Assembly (NCBI GenBank): GCA_018817245.1
Contig: JAHIUG010000103.1
Location: forward strand, 1-8,516
Direction of reading: 5' to 3'
DNA length: 8,516 nucleotides
Origin: Patescibacteria group bacterium
GTDB taxonomy: Bacteria > Patescibacteriota > Patescibacteriia > 2-12-FULL-60-25
The notes below the pieces were generated by a model. It made no database searches. It worked only from the letters and a program-made list of their open reading frames with translations, and had not been told where the DNA came from. The position numbers and the translations under genes were made by a program. Below, piece after piece: positions 1-5,890 of the stretch (position 1 is the first letter of the stretch; each line of letters begins with the position of its first letter).

Positions 1-56
1 ACAGCAGCCAAAGCTGCGATTAATAAAACCCCTGCGATGATTATTATTCTTTCCAT
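1..56 (-). CDS. N-terminus of a membrane or secreted protein, partial
   Basis: An ATG at 56-54 on the minus strand opens a frame that stays open to the window edge and reads MERIIIIAGVLLIAALAA. This is a short charged start followed by an unbroken hydrophobic stretch, as in a signal anchor or signal peptide. No Shine-Dalgarno sequence is visible upstream, where palindromic repeat R1 begins 6 nt before the start codon. Only 18 codons are present, so no family can be named. It lies on the same strand as all other genes here. It could be a chance frame, but the hydrophobic start directly beyond a repeat array makes a real gene more likely than not. Confidence 0.4.
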   Translation of the reverse strand, partial: MERIIIIAGVLLIAALAA

Positions 57-61
57 GAAAA

Positions 62-92
62 TGTCATTGCGAGCAAAGCGCGGCAATCTTTC
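62..92 (+). repeat. Short palindromic repeat, family A, copy R1
   Basis: The unit begins TGTCATTGCGAG and ends GGCAATCTTTC. It has the same ends and length as R2 (98-128), 5 nt away in the same orientation. Two reversed copies lie beyond the GIY-YIG gene at 425-454 and 473-510. Repeats with these ends are common in intergenic regions of many environmental bacterial genomes (recollection, not searched). The imperfect inner dyad GCGAG...CGCGGC can fold into a small hairpin. Confidence 0.85.
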
Positions 93-97
93 AAACC

Positions 98-128
98 TGT
101 CATTGCGAGTGAAACGCGGCAATCTTTA
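98..128 (+). repeat. Short palindromic repeat, family A, copy R2
   Basis: This copy is nearly identical to R1 and in the same direction, beginning TGTCATTGCGAG and ending GGCAATCTTTA. Its right end overlaps the stop codon of the GIY-YIG gene (TAA at 128-126 on the minus strand), so repeat and gene are physically fused. It differs from R1 in the centre (GTGAAACG against CAAAGCG). Confidence 0.85.
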
Positions 129-416
129 TTGAATAATGTCTTCATATAAATCATTCCATTCCGGATTCATTTCCTGGACCAAAGCAAATTTTTTCTTTCG
201 TGATCCTGCTTTTATTTGTTTCTCTCGTTCAATTGCTACTATAGCATCCTCCGCAATTTCGTAAAAAACCAATTTATTAATTCCATACTTACTTGTAAAT
301 GCATCCGGATTAAGTTTTTCCTTGTGTTCGTATACCCTTCGGATCAAATCATTCGTTACCCCGGTATATAAAACTGTATTAAATTTATTTGACATTATGT
401 AGATGAAATATTGCAT
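126..416 (-). CDS. GIY-YIG family endonuclease, small single-domain type (YhbQ/URI-like)
   Basis: This is a 96-residue protein of the single-domain GIY-YIG nuclease family, which cuts DNA with one divalent metal. Visible motifs are the first strand FIYIM (residues 4-8, equivalent of GIY), LYTGVT (16-21, equivalent of YIG), the basic helix IRRVYEHK (25-32) with candidate catalytic Arg27 and His31, and REKQIK (64-69), where Glu65 is the expected metal ligand. NPEW near the C-terminus is typical of this subfamily. Length matches the family. The ATG at 416 has no good Shine-Dalgarno sequence. The stop lies inside repeat R2, and R3 begins 9 nt before the start, so the gene forms a cassette with the repeats. 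Such proteins are often labelled excinuclease ABC subunit C, but this one lacks every other UvrC domain. Its role is unknown; an association with repeat mobility is inference. Confidence 0.9.
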   Translation of the reverse strand: MQYFIYIMSNKFNTVLYTGVTNDLIRRVYEHKEKLNPDAFTSKYGINKLVFYEIAEDAIVAIEREKQIKAGSRKKKFALVQEMNPEWNDLYEDIIQ

Positions 417-424
417 TTTGGTCT

Positions 425-454
425 AAGGATTGCCACGCTGCGCTCGCAATGACA
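425..454 (-). repeat. Short palindromic repeat, family A, copy R3 (inverted relative to R1/R2)
   Basis: Read on the minus strand it starts TGTCATTGCGAG and ends TGGCAATCCTT, the same ends as R1 and R2 but in the opposite orientation. It lies just upstream of the GIY-YIG start codon. The inner part (CGCAGCG) is shorter than in R4. Confidence 0.85.
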
Positions 455-472
455 GGAGGAGGTCTTTTGTCT

Positions 473-510
473 GAAAGATTGCCACGTCGCTTCGCTCCTC
501 GCAATGACAG
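473..510 (-). repeat. Short palindromic repeat, family A, copy R4
   Basis: On the minus strand it reads from TGTCATTGCGAGG through GAGCGAAGCGACG to GGCAATCTTTC. It is the longest copy in the group and has the same orientation as R3. It ends about 6 nt from the stop codon of the AAA+ gene (516-518), so it lies immediately 3' of that gene. Confidence 0.85.
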
Positions 511-515
511 GATGG

Positions 516-3242
516 TTATTTCTCAACACTCAAACTTCCATCTTCTCGCAATACGATTGTGTCACCGCGCTCAACCTGATGACGCAAGAGAATGTCCGCC
601 AACTGATTTTCTATGCGATCCTGAATCACGCGGCGCAAAGGACGTGCACCAAACTGCGGATCAAAACCTGCGCGCGCCAAATCTTCCATTGCTTTATCTT
701 CAGCTCGAAATTTAATGCCCTTTTCCAATAAACGCTGCTCAATCTTATTAATTTGCAACCAGGCGATCTGAGAAACTTCATCCAAGGTTAGCGGCTTAAA
801 CACAATAATGCCATCAAAACGATTTAAAAACTCCGGGCGGAATATGCCCTTAAGTTCTCGCTCCAACAATGCCGTCTTAATATTTTCCAAAGGTGTGTTT
901 CGATTAACTTCCGCCTGAATAAACGGCGTTCCGGCATTGGAAGTCATAATAACGATAGCATTTGTAAAATCAACAGTGCGCCCCACTCCATCAGTCAGTC
1001 GCCCATCTTCCATGACTTGCAAGAAAAGATTTAGGATATCCGGATGCGCTTTTTCAACTTCATCCAATAAAACGATAGAAAACGGCGCTTTGCGTACAGC
1101 CTCGGTCAACAAACCACCGCGCTGATCTCCGGGCACGCCGATCATGCGCGCTACGGACGTGGGATCCTGATATTCAGACATATCCACGCGAACCATAGCT
1201 TTTTCCTCACCAAAATACTCAGCTGCCAGAGCTTTTGTGAGCTCGGTTTTTCCAACACCAGTGGGTCCGAGAAACATAAAATTCGCAATCGGCCGTTTGC
1301 CCTCGCGCAACTCGGCTCTTGCTCTACGCAAAGCCTGAGACACAGCCGCAACCGCTTCTTGCTGGCCAATAATCCTTTCGTGTAGATGTGTTTCCATTTC
1401 CAAAAGTTTTTCAGTTTCGCTCTGAGTCACGGCCTCAACCGGAATGCCGGTTTTTTCATGCACAACACCAGCGACATCTTCGGCAGTTACAAATGTTTTT
1501 TCACCGCGAGCTTTTCGCGCGACAACCGCAGCCTCACGCAAAACATTCAAAGCGCTTTCCGGTACAGACACGTCATACATGTAGCGCAAAGCCAGAGACG
1601 TTGCTTTATCCAAAGCCTGATACGTGAAAAAAACTTTATTGCGATATTCGATAACACCGCTCTTTGCCATAAGTACTCGAAGGGTATCATCTGCTCCCAG
1701 CGGCAAAACATCCACTTTTACAAGTTTGGAACCCAATGATCGGTTTTCCAAATATTCTGTCCAGGCTTTTGAAGTTGTTGAAGCAACTGTAATGAAATAT
1801 CCTTTATCCATTTCAGACGCAAAAGTTTCCGCCAAATCCAGCGGACCCGCACCTGATCCGCCAACCAAAGCCTCAATTCCCCTGGCTGCCAAAATCACAT
1901 TTCCGGAAATCGCGATTTCATTCAAAATAGTAAGCAAACGTTCAGCTGCCAGAGATGGATCACCTGACGCAATAAGTTGCGCCAGATTTACAGAAACCAA
2001 GCGCCTATCAAACAATTCCACTGGCACATCTTCTGCCACCATTCGACGCGCCAATTCCTCAACTATGGCGGATTTGCCAACACCGTTACTTCCAACCAAA
2101 ACCGCAGATCCTTGACCGCTTTCAATTGCACGCAGCAAAGAGTCCATTTCGGATTTGCGTCCAACCAGTGGCGCCAACCTTCCATCGCGCGCAGCCATTG
2201 TCAGATCTTCGCTAAAACGATCGAGGAGCGGCGTTTGCTGCGCGGTCATAGCGCGATTCATTGCTGTTTTCGGCTTGAGCGCGGCAAGTTTAACAAAACG
2301 ATGATAATCCTCGCGCAGCTTCTCCTGCAACCTGACCCATTCCGCAACCTGCCTAACGTGTTCTGCCGGAAAACCGAGTTTATCAATAAGCTCCTGCAAT
2401 TTGAGACTCACACTAAAAGATTGTATAAAAAGCTCCATTGGACTCACGTATTGACGACGATGAGATCTCGCTTCAGCATAAGCCAGGGCTAAAATACGCT
2501 TGGTTTCTCTGGAGAGAGTTACCGGCGGATTGCCTGCCGCGGATTCCGCAACCATAAAACGTGCAAGCGGCTCTTTGATCTTATTGAAATCCATTCCAAG
2601 CCGCGCCATAAATAATCCTCCGGTTGGACTGGTTAAAACCGCGGAAAACAACATGTGAGGATCAACTTGCGTGCGCTTCAGATCTTTAGTGATTTTATAC
2701 GCAGATTCAACAACGTCTCTTGCTTGTTCGGAATAATAAGGAGATACGTCAAAACGATGTTCTGCCTTAGCAACCTTTGAGTCTCGCGCCTCCAATTGCG
2801 ACTCAGTCAAATGCCAGGTTGGAATTACCTTTTCCACCTTTGAATATTCAAACAATCGAAAAATAAAGAAACATCCGCAGAATAATCCGAAACAAAGCAA
2901 AGTCACATACCAGTGACCGACGATCCAAAAATTAAAAGTACCTACTACGCCTATGGAATCAAGGGCGGAAACTCTCCACACAAATACAACAAACGTCAAG
3001 ATAATAAAAACCAATATAACGGCGTGAAATCCGGTTGTTACTCCCCTTTTTATCTTTCTGAAAGCAACGGAAAAATCATCAACCTTTTCAGTCCAAACTA
3101 AAAATCCATCTGACGAAGCAACGCCAATTCCCGCACCTCCGCAAACTTTGCATTTAACGGAAGCACGCGGGTCTCCGCCACACACCGAACAAACAATCGC
3201 TTCGGAATTCGGGACGGATTCAGGATTAGGAATTTTATCCAT
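516..3242 (-). CDS. Membrane-anchored Clp-family AAA+ ATPase with zinc ribbon and degenerate D1
   Basis: This 908-residue Clp/Hsp100-type protein has an unusual N-terminus. A zinc ribbon (C18-x2-C21, C31-x2-C34) is followed by two membrane segments (about 71-90 and 107-130), a double Clp-N repeat (about 165-303), D1 (about 340-590) and D2 (about 612-890). There is no ClpB/ClpC-type middle domain. D2 is intact: Walker A GPTGVGKT (659-666), Walker B LLDEVEKAH (725-733), sensor 1 TSN (767-769), arginine finger in FLNRFD (Arg808), and sensor 2 GARPLRR (865-871). D1 keeps Walker A GSNGVGKS (384-391), but the Walker B acids are replaced (ILAARG, 450-455) and the finger region reads SLGSKL. Both pore loops lack the usual Tyr, and no VGF/IGF ClpP-binding loop is seen. 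The gene follows the membrane protein gene by 4 nt, so the two are co-transcribed. The fold is certain; ordinary ClpC or ClpB activity is doubtful. Confidence 0.92.
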   Translation of the reverse strand: MDKIPNPESVPNSEAIVCSVCGGDPRASVKCKVCGGAGIGVASSDGFLVWTEKVDDFSVAFRKIKRGVTTGFHAVILVFIILTFVVFVWRVSALDSIGVVGTFNFWIVGHWYVTLLCFGLFCGCFFIFRLFEYSKVEKVIPTWHLTESQLEARDSKVAKAEHRFDVSPYYSEQARDVVESAYKITKDLKRTQVDPHMLFSAVLTSPTGGLFMARLGMDFNKIKEPLARFMVAESAAGNPPVTLSRETKRILALAYAEARSHRRQYVSPMELFIQSFSVSLKLQELIDKLGFPAEHVRQVAEWVRLQEKLREDYHRFVKLAALKPKTAMNRAMTAQQTPLLDRFSEDLTMAARDGRLAPLVGRKSEMDSLLRAIESGQGSAVLVGSNGVGKSAIVEELARRMVAEDVPVELFDRRLVSVNLAQLIASGDPSLAAERLLTILNEIAISGNVILAARGIEALVGGSGAGPLDLAETFASEMDKGYFITVASTTSKAWTEYLENRSLGSKLVKVDVLPLGADDTLRVLMAKSGVIEYRNKVFFTYQALDKATSLALRYMYDVSVPESALNVLREAAVVARKARGEKTFVTAEDVAGVVHEKTGIPVEAVTQSETEKLLEMETHLHERIIGQQEAVAAVSQALRRARAELREGKRPIANFMFLGPTGVGKTELTKALAAEYFGEEKAMVRVDMSEYQDPTSVARMIGVPGDQRGGLLTEAVRKAPFSIVLLDEVEKAHPDILNLFLQVMEDGRLTDGVGRTVDFTNAIVIMTSNAGTPFIQAEVNRNTPLENIKTALLERELKGIFRPEFLNRFDGIIVFKPLTLDEVSQIAWLQINKIEQRLLEKGIKFRAEDKAMEDLARAGFDPQFGARPLRRVIQDRIENQLADILLRHQVERGDTIVLREDGSLSVEK

Positions 3243-3246
3243 ATAA

Positions 3247-3624
3247 TTAAGACACTGTCCCGGCTATAAAACTAAATACTGTTAATAGCGCCAATATTGC
3301 CGGAGCTGCCAACCACAGTGCCAGTCCAAGCGCGTAAACAAAAGCTTCAACCAGTAAAGCGATCAGCCTTCCTATCAACACTACCAGCCGCATAAAAAAA
3401 CTCACGATCCTACCGGACCAATCATGCTGACCATACATGGGCACGAAAAAATTCCTTATCCAAATCCTAAAAGCATAAGCCTGAAAACGATAACGCAATG
3501 CGTTAACAGATTTAATTGTTACCATTGAAAGCCCTTTTGTGTACCACCAAATCGGAAACCAGACCACGCTTCCAATGAGGTCTACGAACAGTAATTTCGC
3601 CATTGCTCCGGATGGAGAAGACAT
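3247..3624 (-). CDS. Small multi-pass membrane protein, partner of the AAA+ ATPase
   Basis: This 125-residue protein has a hydrophobic Trp-rich segment (about 11-29, with WFPIWWYT), a basic amphipathic stretch (38-60) containing NFFVPMYGQHDW (58-69), and one or two C-terminal membrane segments (about 73-122). From memory, proteins with the FFVPMYGQ.DW pattern recur next to this ATPase type in Candidate Phyla Radiation genomes; that needs a search. Its stop is 4 nt from the ATPase start, so translation is probably coupled and the two may form one membrane complex. The ATG at 3624 is placed almost at the predicted transcription start. A second in-frame ATG (codon 8, about 3603) has GGAG only 2 nt before it, so the start is uncertain. 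No enzymatic motif is visible. Confidence 0.8.
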   Translation of the reverse strand: MSSPSGAMAKLLFVDLIGSVVWFPIWWYTKGLSMVTIKSVNALRYRFQAYAFRIWIRNFFVPMYGQHDWSGRIVSFFMRLVVLIGRLIALLVEAFVYALGLALWLAAPAILALLTVFSFIAGTVS

Positions 3625-3630
3625 AATGAG

Positions 3631-3639
3631 ATTATAGCA
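3631..3639 (-). promoter_or_regulatory. Extended -10 promoter of the membrane protein/AAA+ operon
   Basis: The minus strand carries TGCTATAAT, a perfect extended -10 (TGn plus TATAAT). The expected -35 position has no TTGACA-like match (GGATTT), which suits extended -10 promoters. The predicted start falls about 7 nt on, at or next to the ATG at 3624, so the message may be leaderless. A terminator ends 12 nt upstream, which separates this unit from the ftsL operon. Confidence 0.65.
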
Positions 3640-3650
3640 CGATCGTAATT

Positions 3651-3671
3651 AAAAAATCCCCCTTTCGGAGG
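3651..3671 (-). terminator. Intrinsic terminator after ftsL
   Basis: On the minus strand CCTCC pairs with GGGGG (one G-U pair) around a GAAA tetraloop, followed by A and six T. It closes the mraZ-rsmH-ftsL transcript about 57 nt after the ftsL stop, just before the next promoter. Confidence 0.75.
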
Positions 3672-3727
3672 TATTTCTTTTCTTAACCCTTCAGCCTCTT
3701 GGCACATCCGCCCTTCAGCAGTGAGCC

Positions 3728-4093
3728 CTAGTGCGCCATTGCATAACTCTTGCTTGCCGGATTTACAAATTCCAAATTGTCCACTGTTACGAACCCAAGC
3801 GCAACAGCTCTGTCGCTTAGCGCCTGCATTGATGAAAGTGTGGCGACTTTATCCTCCATTGCCATAACTTCTGTATTTAATACCTCAACCTTTTTCTCAA
3901 CATCACGCAAGCCAAAACTCATGGTTGCCGCGCGATTAACCTGTACAATATATGTCACTAAAAATGCCAAAGTAAAACCCGCCAATAGCACATTCCAAAC
4001 TACAAGACCTTTTGGAAGCCTTCGTCCAAGTGGCTGTTTTAAGCCAAGCTTTTCGTGTGGGCGGGTCATAGTTAAGGACAGTGATCGTGTCAT
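3728..4093 (-). CDS. ftsL: FtsL-like cell-division protein (septum formation family)
   Basis: This is a 121-residue bitopic membrane protein with a basic N-terminal tail (1-29, including RPHEKLGLKQ and RRLPKG), one membrane segment (about 30-50), a heptad-like stretch (about 61-90, VEKKVEVLNTEVMAMEDKV) and a short C-terminal tail with ALGFVTVDNLEFVNPASK. This layout, following mraZ and rsmH, is that of FtsL, which binds FtsB/DivIC and the septal synthase complex at the division site. Identification rests on architecture and gene order because FtsL sequences are poorly conserved; a DivIC-like protein is the alternative. The ATG at 4093 has no Shine-Dalgarno sequence but follows a long A-rich tract (AAAACAAAACAAAAATAAAA on the minus strand), which may keep the start unstructured. 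The usual next gene, ftsI, is absent; a terminator follows. Confidence 0.75.
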   Translation of the reverse strand: MTRSLSLTMTRPHEKLGLKQPLGRRLPKGLVVWNVLLAGFTLAFLVTYIVQVNRAATMSFGLRDVEKKVEVLNTEVMAMEDKVATLSSMQALSDRAVALGFVTVDNLEFVNPASKSYAMAH

Positions 4094-4151
4094 ATTATTT
4101 TGTTTTTATTTTTGTTTTGTTTTAAGTGTGTCTACGAAAGTACGAATTCAT

Positions 4152-4275
4152 TCTGTCATTTCGACCCCCGATACTCCGATCGGGGTAAACTCCGCGGAGA
4201 AATCTTTCAGAAAGATCTCTCCGTTACGCTTCGCCCTGAAAGCTTTTGGGGCTACGCTTCTGTCGAGATGACAGA
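4152..4275. repeat. Inverted pair of palindromic repeats, family B, between rsmH and ftsL
   Basis: Two copies lie head to head. The left copy runs from TCTGTCATTTCGAC (4152-4165) to GGAGAAATCTTTC (ending 4208). The right copy, on the minus strand, runs from TCTGTCATCTCGAC (4275-4262) to GGAGAGATCTTTC (ending about 4210). They meet at ATCTTTC-A-GAAAGAT. The left copy has an internal hairpin CCCCGA/TCGGGG (about 4167-4184). The outer ends match those of family A (TGTCATT.CGA and ATCTTTC), so both probably belong to one superfamily. The element lies inside the mraZ-rsmH-ftsL operon without breaking a gene. Confidence 0.8.
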
Positions 4276-4283
4276 GGTATTAT

Positions 4284-4304
4284 GTGTTTTGTGTTACGTG
4301 TTAT
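4284..4304 (+). repeat. Heptamer tandem repeat (GTGTTAC), three units, at the rsmH 3' end
   Basis: Three 7-nt units lie in register: GTGTTTT, GTGTTAC, GTGTTAT. The last contains the rsmH stop codon (TAA on the minus strand at 4303-4301). The same heptamer recurs at 6600-6627. Confidence 0.6.
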
Positions 4305-5197
4305 ATGATTTTCTCTGCTACTCGTAGTTTTGCGCTCCTCGATCTTGTATTATGTTTTATCTCTTCTTCTGACGGGATGATCGGCCTTTTTGTCACAGCT
4401 TCCAAGTCTTCAGAGTCGCGGAATGCCCGCTTAACTATCCTATCCTCCAAAGAATGAAATGAGATTATCGCTATCCTGCCACCCGGTTTTAAAATCTTCC
4501 TCGCTCCTTCAATCGCATGTTTCAAAGCATTAAGCTCATCATTAACCGCGATTCGCAGAGCCTGGAAAGTCCTGGTTGCCGGATTGATTCGTCCGCGCTC
4601 GTAATTCTTATGAACTGAGTTTCGAATTATTGAAACAAGGTCCAGTGTGCCAATGATTCGGTCCTTTTTTCGTGCTTTTACAATGCCTTCTGCGATTTTT
4701 GCGGCAAAGCTTTCTTCGCCGTATTCGCGAAGAAGTTGCGCGATTTCATTCTTGCTCCAGCTGTTAATAATCTCTGCAGCTGTTAAACCATCTTCATTGG
4801 ATTTCGGTCCAAACCGCATATCAAGCGGCCCGTCTATTTGAAAGGACAAGCCCTTATTCTTGTTGGTCAGCTCATCAGATGAAAATCCCAGATCAAGAAT
4901 AATTCCGTCACAAGGATCAAACCCGTTATCTTTGGCGACTTCCGACAAATTACGAAAGTTTTCTTCCACGCCTATCCATCTATTCTTATCTGAAGAAAAT
5001 TGATCGCGCGCTCTTTCCAAAGCCTTGGGATCGATATCCAGCGAAAGAACACGTCCATCCGGTGCCGTAGCTTTAAGCAACTCTCGACTGTGCGTTCCAC
5101 CACCAAGCGTTCCGTCAATATATAGACCGCCTGACTGTGGCCTTAAAGCATGCATGACCTCTTGAGTCATGACTGCGATGTGCTGAGTCTCTTTCAT
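4301..5197 (-). CDS. rsmH: 16S rRNA (cytosine-1402-N4)-methyltransferase RsmH (MraW)
   Basis: This 298-residue cytoplasmic enzyme uses S-adenosylmethionine to methylate N4 of C1402 in the decoding centre of 16S rRNA. Family motifs are all present: HIAVMTQEVM (6-15), the SAM loop YIDGTLGGGTHS (26-37), LDIDPKAL (53-60), LDLGFSSDEL (101-110), GPLDMRFG (123-130), INPATRTFQALRIAVNDELN (204-223) and ISFHSLEDRIVKRAF (245-259), with RSRSAKLR near the C-terminus. Length is about normal. The start overlaps the mraZ stop as ATGA (5197-5194), giving coupled translation, the standard order in division clusters. The final codons run into a heptamer repeat that supplies the stop codon, so the C-terminus may have been trimmed or reset by the repeat. 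Assignment is secure. Confidence 0.97.
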   Translation of the reverse strand: MKETQHIAVMTQEVMHALRPQSGGLYIDGTLGGGTHSRELLKATAPDGRVLSLDIDPKALERARDQFSSDKNRWIGVEENFRNLSEVAKDNGFDPCDGIILDLGFSSDELTNKNKGLSFQIDGPLDMRFGPKSNEDGLTAAEIINSWSKNEIAQLLREYGEESFAAKIAEGIVKARKKDRIIGTLDLVSIIRNSVHKNYERGRINPATRTFQALRIAVNDELNALKHAIEGARKILKPGGRIAIISFHSLEDRIVKRAFRDSEDLEAVTKRPIIPSEEEIKHNTRSRSAKLRVAEKII

Positions 5198-5622
5198 ACG
5201 AGCGAACCTAGCCTCTCCGCAATATCATTACTGTCTTTCTCTGTCTTTGAAGCGTACTTGTTCCAAGCCCGCTCATCCCAGATCTCCAGTCTGTCGTAAA
5301 GTCCTGTGACTACAACCTGCTTTGTGGTGCCGGAGTATTCACGAAGATATTCCGGGATTGTCACACGTCCGGATTTATCAATCATCACTTCCATGGCTCC
5401 GGCTAACATTAGTCGCGCAAATGCACGATTGTCAGCTTGGCCCATAGGCAAGTTGGCTAATTTTTCCGCAAGCTTGTTCCATTCCGCTTTTGTGTAGAGG
5501 AAGAGAGAGCGATCAAGACCGCGTGTTACCACAGCTCCTCCGGAAAGTTGAGAACGAAATTTCACCGGTATGGAAAGCCGACCTTTTTCATCTAGAGTGT
5601 GGTGAAATTCGCCGATAAACAT
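5194..5622 (-). CDS. mraZ: MraZ, transcriptional regulator of the division cluster
   Basis: This 142-residue DNA-binding protein has two tandem AbrB-like (SpoVT-AbrB/MraZ) half-domains: GEFHHTLDEKGRLSIPVKFR (4-23) and VMIDKSGRVTIPEYLREY (about 79-96). Each contains the D-x-K/S-GR-hxIP signature. MraZ forms ring oligomers that bind direct repeats of TGGG-type boxes at its own promoter, and such boxes are present here at 5775-5799, so autoregulation is well supported. It is the first gene of mraZ-rsmH-ftsL, and its stop overlaps the rsmH start by 4 nt. The ATG at 5622 begins with the typical MFIGEF. No strong Shine-Dalgarno sequence precedes it. The leader is long (about 170 nt) and contains a large hairpin (5650-5713). 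Confidence 0.97.
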   Translation of the reverse strand: MFIGEFHHTLDEKGRLSIPVKFRSQLSGGAVVTRGLDRSLFLYTKAEWNKLAEKLANLPMGQADNRAFARLMLAGAMEVMIDKSGRVTIPEYLREYSGTTKQVVVTGLYDRLEIWDERAWNKYASKTEKDSNDIAERLGSLV

Positions 5623-5649
5623 GTTGTCAGAGATGAGACAAAGAGACGG

Positions 5650-5713
5650 AAATCCCCCAGTGGAGACTGTTTCAAAATTTCTTTTGAGACAGGCTCCCGA
5701 GCTAGGGGGATTT
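5650..5713 (-). promoter_or_regulatory. Long near-continuous hairpin in the mraZ leader
   Basis: Outer arms AAATCCCCC (5650-5658) and GGGGGATTT (5705-5713) pair perfectly. An inner helix, GGAG and CTGTTTCAAAA (5662-5677) with TTTTGAGACAG and CTCC (5682-5697), closes on a TTTC loop. With AG/CT and one bulge in between, nearly the whole 64 nt forms one stem of about 26 pairs. In the minus-strand RNA one position is a C-A mismatch and the loop is GAAA. It lies in the predicted 5' leader of mraZ, ending 27 nt before the ATG, with no U-tract, so it is not an intrinsic terminator. It could be a structured leader or an inserted palindromic element. Confidence 0.75.
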
Positions 5714-5774
5714 AAAACCTCTAATTCTTAATTTACAATTAGAAAAAGAGATTGAACCGTAATTTTATTTAACT

Positions 5775-5799
5775 TCCCACTACTACCCACTAGCTCCCA
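5775..5799 (-). promoter_or_regulatory. MraZ operator: three TGGGN boxes at 10-bp spacing
   Basis: On the minus strand TGGGA, TGGGT and TGGGA occur exactly 10 bp apart (5799-5795, 5789-5785, 5779-5775). Each box is separated by 5 nt, so all lie on one face of the helix. This matches the known MraZ box pattern of direct TGGG-type repeats. The first box overlaps the last base of the -10, and the others cover the expected transcription start, so bound MraZ should block transcription. Confidence 0.88.
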
Positions 5800-5827
5800 T
5801 TTTATGCCACTGAGAGACATCGGTCAA
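5799..5827 (-). promoter_or_regulatory. Promoter of the mraZ-rsmH-ftsL operon
   Basis: The minus strand has TTGACC (5827-5822), a 17-nt spacer and TAAAAT (5804-5799). Predicted initiation is near 5792, giving a leader of about 170 nt. The MraZ boxes sit over the start point. Confidence 0.8.
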
Positions 5828-5890
5828 CGGTTTATGCTCAACTAAAAAATGACTAACCTTAGCCACGCAATCGTTCGTTTTCTGTTCCAA

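Noticed and set aside
62..510. CRISPR array
   Set aside because: Only four copies in two orientations, with a gene between them and no uniform spacers; they are dispersed palindromic repeats.
449..731. Plus-strand open frames at the AAA+ gene 3' end
   Set aside because: They arise from repeats R3/R4 and the antisense of the ATPase gene.
1386..2492. Several long plus-strand open frames opposite the AAA+ gene
   Set aside because: They are antisense shadows of a strongly conserved Clp-family coding sequence.
3750..4327. Plus-strand open frames opposite ftsL and across the family-B repeat
   Set aside because: They read through the antisense of ftsL and the palindromic repeats, with low-complexity translation.
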